From an uncultured Clostridia bacterium (GTDB lineage Bacteria; Bacillota; Clostridia; Oscillospirales; Ruminococcaceae): DNA of 6,371 nucleotides. Made by a program: the position numbers and the translations under genes. Below the pieces are notes generated by a model that was not told the origin of the DNA, ran no database searches, and saw only the letters and a program-made list of their open reading frames with translations. This document shows positions 1 through 5,429 of the stretch, piece by piece. Location of the stretch: positions 1 to 6,371 of the forward strand of contig CAMWNQ010000100.1 in the NCBI GenBank assembly GCA_947175655.1. Direction: 5' to 3'. The stretch's first letter is position 1. Every line of letters starts with the position of its first letter.

Positions 1-360
1 ATTGATATTGATTATGACAACTCAAAGTATATTGTAAATGATATTGATATTTCTGATATGGATGAAAGCCTAGAAGCAAATCTCTACAGTATGTACAATG
101 CACTTTCAAATCTCAAATTTTCAGAAATAGAAAAAAATGCTGAAATATCCGGAGAGCCTGTTATTACTATTGAATATCATCTTGACGAAGATATAAATAC
201 TATTATGGAATTTATTCCACGTGATGATGATTCCTACTGGCTGAAAATAAATGATACAGATACAGAATTTATAGTAAGTGATAATTCCATATCCGGAGAT
301 TATTCATTTATGTACTGGTATCAAAAACTTACAACTGCAATAGAGGAAGCTTTATTATAA
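1..360 (+). CDS. 3' end of an unrecognised acidic protein (5'-truncated by window)
   Basis: The reading frame is open from the first base, so the gene begins upstream of the window and the ATG at 58 is probably internal. The visible 119 residues end at a TAA at 358-360. They are rich in Asp, Glu, Asn and Ile with no transmembrane segment, and predict alternating short helices and strands: a helix around the LYSMYNALSNLKFSEI stretch, then strands around PVITIEYHL, IMEFIPR, YWLKIN and TEFIVS. I do not recognise the family with confidence. The strand pattern loosely recalls the C-terminal part of DUF4340-type proteins, but that is a guess. The gene ends 31 bases before the DtxR-like gene with no terminator between them, so the two are probably co-transcribed. 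That leaves open whether it is a metal-transport or envelope protein under the regulator's control. Confidence 0.75.
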   Translation: MDIDYDNSKYIVNDIDISDMDESLEANLYSMYNALSNLKFSEIEKNAEISGEPVITIEYHLDEDINTIMEFIPRDDDSYWLKINDTDTEFIVSDNSISGDYSFMYWYQKLTTAIEEALL

Positions 361-391
361 TTAAAAAATTTGAAAGGATTACTGCAAACCT

Positions 392-766
392 ATGAGTAAA
401 ACTGAAACAATAGAAAATTATCTTGAAACTATCTATATGATAAAGCTTAAAAAAGGTTCTGTACGTTCCATTGATATAAGTGTTGAAATGGGATATTCAA
501 AGCCTACTATAAGTGTTACAGTAAAAAGATACCGTGAAGAAGGATATATCACAATAGATAATGATGGATATATATCACTTACTGAAAAAGGACTTGAAAT
601 CGCCGAAAGTACATATGAACGTCACAATGTCATTGCCAATATACTTATGGCTCTTGGTGTTGATGAAGAAACTGCTTTTAATGATTCATGCAAAATTGAA
701 CATTGTATAAGCGAAAAGAGTTTTCAGGCAATGAAAGCACATTTTAATCAAATGAAAAAAAAGTAA
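392..766 (+). CDS. DtxR/MntR-family metal-responsive transcriptional regulator
   Basis: The 124-residue protein is a cytoplasmic DNA-binding repressor of the DtxR/MntR family, which senses Fe(II) or Mn(II) and controls metal uptake genes. Residues about 5-65 form the winged helix-turn-helix: an N-terminal helix with ENYLETIYMI, a recognition region with GYSKPTISVTVKRY, and a wing ending in LTEKG. Residues about 70-110 form the dimerisation and metal-binding helices, with RHNV (His78) and the CKIEH motif (Cys100, Glu103, His104) matching known metal ligands. The length fits MntR-like proteins without the C-terminal SH3-like domain. The position equivalent to DtxR Met10 or MntR Asp8 is Asn9, so metal preference cannot be read directly. 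AAAGGA at 373-378 is a plausible ribosome binding site, 13 bases upstream. No good promoter lies in the 31-base gap, so it is probably in an operon with the preceding gene. Family assignment is firm; the metal and targets are unknown. Confidence 0.92.
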   Translation: MSKTETIENYLETIYMIKLKKGSVRSIDISVEMGYSKPTISVTVKRYREEGYITIDNDGYISLTEKGLEIAESTYERHNVIANILMALGVDEETAFNDSCKIEHCISEKSFQAMKAHFNQMKKK

Positions 767-773
767 ATTTTTA

Positions 774-808
774 ACGGGTCTGAAACAAAGCATCAGACCC
801 GTATTTTA
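774..808 (+). terminator. Rho-independent terminator after the DtxR-like gene
   Basis: Perfect 10-base-pair stem, ACGGGTCTGA (774-783) against TCAGACCCGT (793-802), with a 9-base loop, followed by ATTTTA. It starts 7 bases after the stop codon and closes the upstream transcription unit. Confidence 0.9.
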
Positions 809-837
809 TTCATAAAATATACTACTTTAAAACGCTA

Positions 838-852
838 TTTAATCACATTAAA
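838..852. promoter_or_regulatory. Short palindrome upstream of htrA, possible operator
   Basis: TTTAAT, CAC, ATTAAA form perfect 6-base arms around a 3-base centre, about 130 bases before the htrA start. The nested nonamer ATCACATTA (842-850) recurs at 896-904, next to the putative -10 box. In such AT-rich DNA this may be chance, and no known operator consensus is matched. Confidence 0.25.
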
Positions 853-859
853 ACATATC

Positions 860-903
860 CTTTTCTATATATTATCTATATATTATCATAATATTATCAC
901 ATT
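860..903 (+). promoter_or_regulatory. 11-base-phased hexamer repeats upstream of htrA, putative OmpR-family response regulator site
   Basis: ATTATC occurs at 871-876, 882-887 and 893-898, each separated by exactly 5 bases, giving an 11-base period. The preceding 11-base unit at 860-870 matches the unit at 871-881 at 9 of 11 positions, so the array may have four units. Hexamer direct repeats with a 5-base gap put successive sites on the same DNA face and are the standard layout for OmpR/PhoB-family regulators. Pneumococcal CiaR, which controls htrA, uses this arrangement. The last hexamer ends 11 bases before a TATAAT box, overlapping where a -35 element would be, as in activated promoters. 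The sequence repeat is observed; the binding role is inferred. Confidence 0.45.
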
Positions 904-909
904 AATGCT

Positions 910-915
910 TATAAT
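910..915 (+). promoter_or_regulatory. Putative -10 box of the htrA promoter
   Basis: A perfect TATAAT hexamer lies 66 bases before the htrA ATG. No recognisable -35 hexamer sits 16-18 bases upstream; that position falls inside the phased ATTATC repeats. This fits an activator-dependent promoter starting near 922, but TATAAT is also easy to find by chance in this AT-rich stretch. Confidence 0.45.
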
Positions 916-963
916 AATAAGTATAGAAACAACAAAGAATAATATAAAAACAATAAATAATTC

Positions 964-970
964 AGAAAGG
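964..970 (+). promoter_or_regulatory. Ribosome binding site that decides the htrA start
   Basis: AGAAAGG ends 11 bases before the ATG at 982 but only 2 bases before an in-frame GTG at 973. The GTG is too close to be used, so the ATG is taken as the start and the protein is 467 rather than 470 residues. Confidence 0.75.
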
Positions 971-981
971 TTGTGCTTATT

Positions 982-2385
982 ATGGCAAATAATTCTTTTT
1001 ATAACAATGACGAAGAAAGAGAAAACAAAAATTTAAACAATTTCGATAGTTTTAATAACTCACCTGAAAATTCATATTCATATTCTTCAAATTCCGAAAT
1101 TTCAGAAAAGCCAAAGAAAAAAAGAACCCTCCTTAAGACTATGGCTTTTATAATGTCACTAATTGTAGTAGGTGCAGGTTCTGTTCAGGTATATAAATAC
1201 ATGGAAAAGAGTCCAAAAATTTCAAATATTGAAGATTCAATCTCTGAAAATTCACAAAGCAGTATTTCAGATGAAAGTAATTCAGAAAAAGAAAACAGCA
1301 CTGCAAATCAACTGAATTCATCAGTTTCTGATTCATCAAAACTTCCAAGCCTTCTTGAACTTGCTTCACGAAAAGACTCTGTACCAATTCCAGATATTGT
1401 AGAAAATGCAATGCCATCTGTAGTAGGAGTTTCTGCAACATTTGAATATATTTCACAGTCATATGATATGTGGGGATTCGGAGCACCAACAAATCAGTCA
1501 AAAGAAATCAATGGAACAGGTACAGGCATAGTAATGACAAGTGACGGATATATTATAACAAATGCTCACGTTGTATATGATACAAGCGAATACGACTGCG
1601 GTTTAGCCACAAGTGTTAATGTTGTACTTTCAGATGAAACTGAATACGAAGCAAAAGTAATGGGCTATGATGTTGAAACTGATATTGCTGTTCTTAAAAT
1701 AGATGCAAAAAATCTTAAAGCAGCTGAATTCGGTGATAGCAGTGATTTGAGAGTTGGAGAACTTGTAATAGCAATCGGAAATCCTCTTGGATTTGAGCTT
1801 TTCGGTTCAGTAACCAGTGGTATAGTATCAGCTGTAAACCGTGAAATAACAGTAAATGAAAAACAGATGAACTTAATCCAGATAGATGCTGCTATAAATT
1901 CAGGAAACTCTGGTGGTCCTCTTCTTAACAGCTGTGGTCAGGTAATAGGAATAAATTCAGCAAAGATGTCATCTGGTTATGGTTCTGGTTCAAGTGTTGA
2001 AGGTCTTGGATTTGCAATACCAATTTCAGAAGCAAGAGTAATTATAGACGATTTAATCAACTATGGATATGTAACAGGTCGTCCGCAGATAGGCATACAG
2101 ACTCAGAATGTTTCAGATACAATATCAAGATTTTATAATATTCCAGTAGGCGTATATGTTGTAAGTGTAAGTGAAGGAAGTTCAGCAGAATTTGCCGGAA
2201 TAAGAGAAGGTGATGTTATAATAGGTGCTCAGGGTGAACCTGTAAAGAATCTTGATGAACTTAACGAAATTAAAAAACAGTACAAAGCTGGCGATCAAAT
2301 AACCCTTACAATAAGCCGTCAGGGAGAAGATGATGATATAGAAATAACTCTTGTACTTCAGGAAATAACCCCTGACAAAGAATAA
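982..2385 (+). CDS. htrA: Membrane-anchored HtrA/DegP-family serine protease with one PDZ domain
   Basis: The 467-residue protein is an S1C-family serine protease that degrades misfolded or surplus proteins at the outer face of the cytoplasmic membrane. In order: an Asn/Ser/Glu-rich cytoplasmic tail (1-48) ending in a basic KPKKKR cluster, one membrane helix (about 50-71), a Ser-rich extracytoplasmic linker (about 75-125), a trypsin-like domain (about 135-360) and one PDZ domain (about 366-460). The catalytic triad is intact: His196 in TNAHVV, Asp234 in TDIAVL and Ser310 in GNSGGPL. The positive-inside cluster supports a type II anchor with the protease outside. Length and layout match Firmicute HtrA/HtrB/YyxA-type proteins. 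It is monocistronic, between a terminator upstream and a shared terminator downstream. Regulation by an envelope-stress two-component system is suggested by the phased repeats in its promoter region. The family is certain; orthology to one specific HtrA paralogue is not. Confidence 0.96.
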   Translation: MANNSFYNNDEERENKNLNNFDSFNNSPENSYSYSSNSEISEKPKKKRTLLKTMAFIMSLIVVGAGSVQVYKYMEKSPKISNIEDSISENSQSSISDESNSEKENSTANQLNSSVSDSSKLPSLLELASRKDSVPIPDIVENAMPSVVGVSATFEYISQSYDMWGFGAPTNQSKEINGTGTGIVMTSDGYIITNAHVVYDTSEYDCGLATSVNVVLSDETEYEAKVMGYDVETDIAVLKIDAKNLKAAEFGDSSDLRVGELVIAIGNPLGFELFGSVTSGIVSAVNREITVNEKQMNLIQIDAAINSGNSGGPLLNSCGQVIGINSAKMSSGYGSGSSVEGLGFAIPISEARVIIDDLINYGYVTGRPQIGIQTQNVSDTISRFYNIPVGVYVVSVSEGSSAEFAGIREGDVIIGAQGEPVKNLDELNEIKKQYKAGDQITLTISRQGEDDDIEITLVLQEITPDKE

Positions 2386-2430
2386 AAAACTTTGAAAAAT
2401 AAAAACAGAATAAAATTGAGTAGAAAAACT

Positions 2431-2458
2431 AAAATCCCCCGAAAACAGGGGGATTTTT
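2431..2458. terminator. Bidirectional Rho-independent terminator between convergent htrA and glgB
   Basis: AAAATCCCCC (2431-2440) pairs perfectly with GGGGGATTTT (2448-2457) around a 7-base loop. The plus-strand product ends in a T run. Read on the minus strand, the hairpin is followed by TTTTAGTTTTT, so it can also stop glgB transcription. It lies 45 bases after the htrA stop and only 3 bases beyond the glgB stop. Confidence 0.92.
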
Positions 2459-2461
2459 ATA

Positions 2462-4270
2462 TTATCTGGTTTTTTTAGACGAAACTTCTTCAAAGTATAC
2501 AGCAGAAAACGGTGCAAGATTTAGTTTTATTATGCCGTTTTTATCAGAATTGAAGATTTTTCTTTTATATTCATTTTTTCCGCCGTATTTCTGCATATCA
2601 GATGCAATAAGAAATTTATACTTTATATTTTTTCCGGAATTTATTTCAAAAGATTTTTGTTCCATACCATTAAAATTAAATACTGCAACTATCTTTTGTT
2701 CAGGACATTTTCTTTTCATAACATATATACATTTTTCTTCCTGATGACAGTCAATCCATTCAAATCCTCTTGGGTCATCGTCCCATTTCCACAATGCTTT
2801 TTCTTTGAGATAAAGTTTATTTAAATCCTTAATAAATTTATGGAAAGAGTCATGAGTAGGATATTTTAAAATATCCCAGTCCTGTTCACGTTTTTCGTCC
2901 CATTCACGGAGCTGTGCAAATTCATTTCCCATAAAATTAAGTTTTTTTCCAGGGTGTGCATACATATACATATACATTGCTCTTGCCTGAGGGAATTTAT
3001 TATCATAATCTCCGTTCATTTTTTGAGCTATTGTAGCTTTTCCGTGAACAACTTCATCATGTGAAAGAGGAAGTATAAAATGTTCATTATAAAAATACAT
3101 CATAGAGAAAGTGAGTTTATGATATTCCTGAGGACGAATCCAAGGATATTGTCTGAAATAATCTAGTGTATCATTCATCCAGCCCATATCCCATTTATAG
3201 TCAAAAGCAAGTCCGCCCTCGGAATAAGGTTTTGTAATCATAAGATAATTTGTTGAGTCCTCTGCACAGAGAATAGCAGTCGGATGAAGTTCCTTTAATC
3301 CCCTGTTCATTTCACGGAGGAACTGAACGGCAATATCATTAACACCTCTGTCGGAATCTCCCTGCCAGTAAATTATACGACTTATAGCGTCCATTCTGAG
3401 ACCGTCAAAATGGAATACATCAAGCCAGAAATTAGCAGCAGACTGTAAAAAACTTCTTACCTCTCCCCTTGAATGTATGAAATTAAGGCTTCCCCATTCG
3501 CTGTGAGTAATATCATTATTCGGATATTCATAAATAGGAGTACCATCATAATTTGCAAGCCCATAACCATCAACAGCAAAATGAACAGGTACAAAGTCCA
3601 TTATAACACCTATATTATTTTTATGGCATTTATTTACAAGCTCCATAAGTTCAAGTGCCGTACCATATCTTGAAGTAGGAGAGAAAAATCCTGTATTCTG
3701 ATAACCCCAAGATTCATCACAAGGGTGTTCGCTGAGTGGCATAAATTCTATATAATTATATCCGTTTTCCTTCACGTATGGAATTAATAAATCAGCAATT
3801 TCACTGTATGTATACCAGCCGTTCGGATTTTCAGGATTATTTTTCCATGAACCAAGATGTACTTCATATATATTAAGTGGCATACCATGACAATCTGTAC
3901 GGTTTTCAAGCCATTTTTTATCATCAAATTTAAATTTTGACAGGTCTCTTATTATAGAAGCATTATGCGGTCTGAGTTCCATACCATAGCCATAAGGGTC
4001 GCAATGGTCAACAAAATCTGTTTCTGTATGGTATATTCTATATTTATACATCATTCCTTCAACGGCATTGCTTATATAACATTCATAAAACTGCCCGTTT
4101 TCAATTTTGGTCATAGGTGTATCCTGCCAGTCATTGAATTCTCCTATAACCGACACTTTAACAGCATTAGGTGCATAAGTTCTGAAAACAGTACCGGATG
4201 CGGATATCTTAGCTCCAAGATAATTATAATCAGTAAAAGAGCGTCCGGTATAAAAATCATTTAAATTCAT
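2462..4270 (-). CDS. glgB: 1,4-alpha-glucan (glycogen) branching enzyme, GH13
   Basis: The 602-residue cytoplasmic enzyme cuts alpha-1,4-glucan chains and re-attaches them as alpha-1,6 branches (EC 2.4.1.18), setting glycogen structure. An N-terminal CBM48-like beta domain spans about residues 15-110, including FRTYAPNAVKVSVIGEFNDW. A GH13 alpha/beta barrel follows (about 130-480), then a C-terminal beta domain ending in APFSAVYF. The GH13 conserved regions are present: DFVPVHF (225-231), FDGLRMDA with nucleophile Asp294, CAEDST with acid/base Glu337, and LSHDEVVHGK with Asp405. GFFSPTSRYGT is the branching-enzyme form of that loop. The protein lacks the extra N1 domain of enterobacterial GlgB, which explains its shorter length. 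AGGAGG (complement of 4276-4281) lies 5 bases before the ATG. No glgA, glgC or glgP lies beside it. It is divergent from a TetR-family regulator and converges on htrA. A trehalohydrolase-like GH13 is the main alternative but fits the motifs less well. Confidence 0.95.
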   Translation of the reverse strand: MNLNDFYTGRSFTDYNYLGAKISASGTVFRTYAPNAVKVSVIGEFNDWQDTPMTKIENGQFYECYISNAVEGMMYKYRIYHTETDFVDHCDPYGYGMELRPHNASIIRDLSKFKFDDKKWLENRTDCHGMPLNIYEVHLGSWKNNPENPNGWYTYSEIADLLIPYVKENGYNYIEFMPLSEHPCDESWGYQNTGFFSPTSRYGTALELMELVNKCHKNNIGVIMDFVPVHFAVDGYGLANYDGTPIYEYPNNDITHSEWGSLNFIHSRGEVRSFLQSAANFWLDVFHFDGLRMDAISRIIYWQGDSDRGVNDIAVQFLREMNRGLKELHPTAILCAEDSTNYLMITKPYSEGGLAFDYKWDMGWMNDTLDYFRQYPWIRPQEYHKLTFSMMYFYNEHFILPLSHDEVVHGKATIAQKMNGDYDNKFPQARAMYMYMYAHPGKKLNFMGNEFAQLREWDEKREQDWDILKYPTHDSFHKFIKDLNKLYLKEKALWKWDDDPRGFEWIDCHQEEKCIYVMKRKCPEQKIVAVFNFNGMEQKSFEINSGKNIKYKFLIASDMQKYGGKNEYKRKIFNSDKNGIIKLNLAPFSAVYFEEVSSKKTR

Positions 4271-4283
4271 TTTATCCTCCTGT

Positions 4284-4312
4284 TTGACAAAGATTTATAA
4301 TTATAGTATAAT
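4284..4312 (+). promoter_or_regulatory. Perfect consensus promoter facing the TetR-family gene (P1)
   Basis: TTGACA (4284-4289), a 17-base spacer and TATAAT (4307-4312) match the vegetative sigma consensus exactly. The predicted start is near 4319, leaving a leader of about 110 bases before the TetR-family start. The element begins only 3 bases beyond the glgB ribosome binding site, so it lies inside the presumed glgB leader and points against the glgB promoter. The spacer contains the perfect palindrome TATAATTATA (4296-4305), which could be an operator but is low in information. Confidence 0.7.
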
Positions 4313-4329
4313 AATATAAAATAAGTATA

Positions 4330-4357
4330 ATGACATTATAATATAACTTTCTATAAT
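4330..4357 (+). promoter_or_regulatory. Second candidate promoter for the TetR-family gene (P2)
   Basis: ATGACA (4330-4335), a 16-base spacer and TATAAT (4352-4357) give 5/6 and 6/6 matches to consensus. The predicted start is near 4364, with a leader of about 67 bases. It overlaps the glgB promoter on the opposite strand, so the two probably exclude each other. Confidence 0.45.
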
Positions 4358-4363
4358 TTTCAA
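4335..4363 (-). promoter_or_regulatory. Putative glgB promoter
   Basis: On the minus strand, TTGAAA (complement of 4358-4363), a 17-base spacer and TATAAT (complement of 4335-4340) give 4/6 and 6/6 matches to consensus. The predicted start is near 4328, giving a leader of about 58 bases to the glgB ATG. Confidence 0.6.
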
Positions 4364-4415
4364 CAATCAATTTATATAAAATAGTATAATAATTGACATT
4401 TTTTAATAGATGTCG

Positions 4416-4422
4416 GGAAAGG
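4416..4422 (+). promoter_or_regulatory. Ribosome binding site that decides the TetR-family start
   Basis: GGAAAGG ends 8 bases before the ATG at 4431. An in-frame ATG at 4410 lies upstream of this site and has no ribosome binding site of its own, so 4431 is preferred. Confidence 0.75.
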
Positions 4423-4430
4423 TCATATTT

Positions 4431-4967
4431 ATGGATTTAAGAGTTATAAAAACACAGAAGAGCATCAAAAATGCTTTTCTCGAACTTAGGAAAAAAAAAT
4501 CAATAGAAAAAATTACTGTCAAGGAATTATCTGAAATAGCTATGATAAACAAAGCTACTTTTTATCTGCACTATTCCGATATTTACGAACTTGCTGATGA
4601 GGTAGAAAACAATACCATTCAGGAAATATTTGATGAACTTCATTATGTTGACAATATTTTTGAATCCACATCAGAATTCACAAAAGAAATTGTAATGGCT
4701 TTTTATCGCAGACATGACATAATATCAATACTTTTTTCTGACATACGCTCCGGAAAACTTGTTGATAAGATAGAACAGGAAATGAAAAAATATACTTTGA
4801 TAAAAAATGATGACTTGGAAAAACAGATGATGCTTACTTTTCTGATTCAGGGTGCTTTTCATACAGCAATAAAATATAAAAATGAAAATGCTGAGAAAGT
4901 TTACTCAACACTTTCCGCATTTTCAGAAAAAATCATAAAAGACTACATCGAAAGAAATGCAAAATAA
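4431..4967 (+). CDS. TetR/AcrR-family transcriptional regulator
   Basis: The 178-residue protein is a cytoplasmic, presumably dimeric, ligand-responsive DNA-binding regulator. The N-terminal TetR domain spans about residues 8-55. Its first helix contains TQKSIKNAFLEL, and the helix-turn-helix is at about 29-48, with ITVKELSEIAMINKATFYLHY-like sequence and the hallmark TFYLHY. The remaining helical region (about 60-178) is the variable ligand/dimer domain and gives no clue to the inducer. The N-terminus is of the 'KTQKSIKNAF' type seen in many Firmicute TetR proteins of the DhaS-like kind. The start at 4431 is chosen over an in-frame ATG at 4410 because of the ribosome binding site. The gene is divergent from glgB with interleaved promoters, so autoregulation and control of glgB are possible, but I found no convincing operator. 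No terminator follows, so read-through into the next gene is possible. Confidence 0.92.
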   Translation: MDLRVIKTQKSIKNAFLELRKKKSIEKITVKELSEIAMINKATFYLHYSDIYELADEVENNTIQEIFDELHYVDNIFESTSEFTKEIVMAFYRRHDIISILFSDIRSGKLVDKIEQEMKKYTLIKNDDLEKQMMLTFLIQGAFHTAIKYKNENAEKVYSTLSAFSEKIIKDYIERNAK

Positions 4968-4970
4968 TAA

Positions 4971-5000
4971 TTAACACTTTTCTTTGCACCATCATATAAT
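4971..5000 (+). promoter_or_regulatory. Promoter of the 111-residue membrane protein gene
   Basis: TTAACA (4971-4976), an 18-base spacer and TATAAT (4995-5000) give 5/6 and 6/6 matches to consensus. It starts 3 bases after the TetR-family stop codon. The predicted transcript begins near 5007, about 23 bases before the ATG. Confidence 0.6.
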
Positions 5001-5029
5001 ATCATAAAAACTTAATGAGGTGATTTTAT

Positions 5030-5365
5030 ATGGACGGTGCGGTACTTACAGCAATACTTATAATTACTGTTATTGCAGTGGCGGAAGGAATTTCACTTTT
5101 TTCTGAATGCATCTTCAGGAATAAAAAAGCAAGCTATTATGCATTTATTCCTGTTATATCAAATGATGATACTTTAAGAGAAAGAATTTCACAGACTCTT
5201 GAAGAAACAAATGCAGATATAATTTTAATTAACTGCAATGCTGATTCAGTACATACGGAATATTGTGAAAAATTTTGCCTTAACAATGAAAATGCAATTT
5301 TTCTTTCTCCGGAAGAACTGGAGAATTATTTTTCAGAATTATTTGCAATGAACAATAAAAAATAG
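5030..5365 (+). CDS. Uncharacterised small protein with an N-terminal membrane helix
   Basis: This 111-residue protein begins with a strongly hydrophobic helix (about residues 4-24), followed by a short basic stretch (RNKK, 30-33) and a soluble domain of about 75 residues. The soluble part alternates beta and alpha: strand about 36-43 (YYAFIPVI), helix 47-60, strand 63-69 (DIILINC), a helix with two Cys (79 and 83) in EYCEKFC, strand 89-92, then a final helix. It looks like a small flavodoxin- or Rossmann-like fold, but no nucleotide-binding motif is visible. The ribosome binding site GAGGTGA (5017-5023) is excellent, 6 bases from the ATG, so the gene is real. I do not recognise a named family. 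From memory, similar small anchored proteins with a paired 'C..FC/LC' motif occur beside recD2 in other Clostridia, but this is unverified. It ends 64 bases before recD2 and its last codons carry the likely recD2 promoter. Confidence 0.85.
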   Translation: MDGAVLTAILIITVIAVAEGISLFSECIFRNKKASYYAFIPVISNDDTLRERISQTLEETNADIILINCNADSVHTEYCEKFCLNNENAIFLSPEELENYFSELFAMNNKK

Positions 5366-5371
5366 TATAAT
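5343..5371 (+). promoter_or_regulatory. Putative recD2 promoter inside the end of the preceding gene
   Basis: TTGCAA (5343-5348), a 17-base spacer and TATAAT (5366-5371) give 4/6 and 6/6 matches to consensus. The -35 lies in the last codons of the preceding gene and the -10 starts one base after its stop. The predicted start is near 5378, leaving a leader of about 52 bases. Confidence 0.5.
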
Positions 5372-5377
5372 ATAAAC

Positions 5378-5401
5378 GGGCAGTTTTATTGATAACTGTC
5401 C
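5378..5401 (+). other. Hairpin at the presumed 5' end of the recD2 leader
   Basis: GGGCAGTT (5378-5385) pairs with AACTGTCC (5394-5401): 8 pairs including one G-U, with an 8-base loop. It is followed by AGATATATTATTT rather than a T run, so it is at best a weak terminator for the preceding gene. It starts at about the predicted recD2 transcription start, so it may instead be a 5'-terminal stem-loop of that mRNA. Confidence 0.45.
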
Positions 5402-5429
5402 AGATATATTATTTCTGAAAGGCTCGTTT

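Noticed and set aside
147..300. Repeated ATATCCGGAGA in the first gene (two copies)
   Set aside because: Both copies encode similar short turns (ISGE/ISGD) in coding sequence; two short copies do not make a repeat element.
329..361. Possible promoter for the DtxR-like gene, with TATAAT at 356-361
   Set aside because: The nearest -35-like hexamers (TTACAA at 21-base spacing, CTGCAA at 15) have poor spacing, and the short gap suggests an operon.
973..981. In-frame GTG start for htrA, adding three residues
   Set aside because: It lies only 2 bases after the AAAGG ribosome binding site; the ATG at 982 has normal spacing.
1148..1501. Minus-strand open frame inside htrA
   Set aside because: It is antisense to well-conserved htrA coding sequence, has a low-complexity translation and no ribosome binding site. 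The same reasoning applies to 2182-2517 minus.
3473..3673. Plus-strand open frames inside glgB (also 2532-2744 and 3965-4264)
   Set aside because: They are shadows of a clearly functional glgB with all catalytic motifs intact.
4085..4100. A 16-base exact match between glgB coding sequence (minus strand) and the recD2 leader hairpin region (5374-5389)
   Set aside because: In glgB it encodes the ordinary peptide NGQFY in the CBM48 domain. A 16-base match in a low-GC window of this size can arise by chance, and no mechanism links the two sites.
4290..4380. TetR operator among the AT palindromes (TATAATTATA, TTATA-A-TATAA, TTATATAA)
   Set aside because: All consist only of A and T in very AT-rich DNA and overlap TATAAT boxes; none stands out as a 15-20 base operator.
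4393..4398. Second perfect TTGACA just before the TetR-family gene
   Set aside because: No -10-like hexamer lies 16-18 bases downstream; that position is the ribosome binding site region.
4410..4430. Upstream in-frame ATG for the TetR-family gene, adding seven residues
   Set aside because: The ribosome binding site at 4416-4422 lies downstream of it and serves the ATG at 4431; no site precedes 4410.
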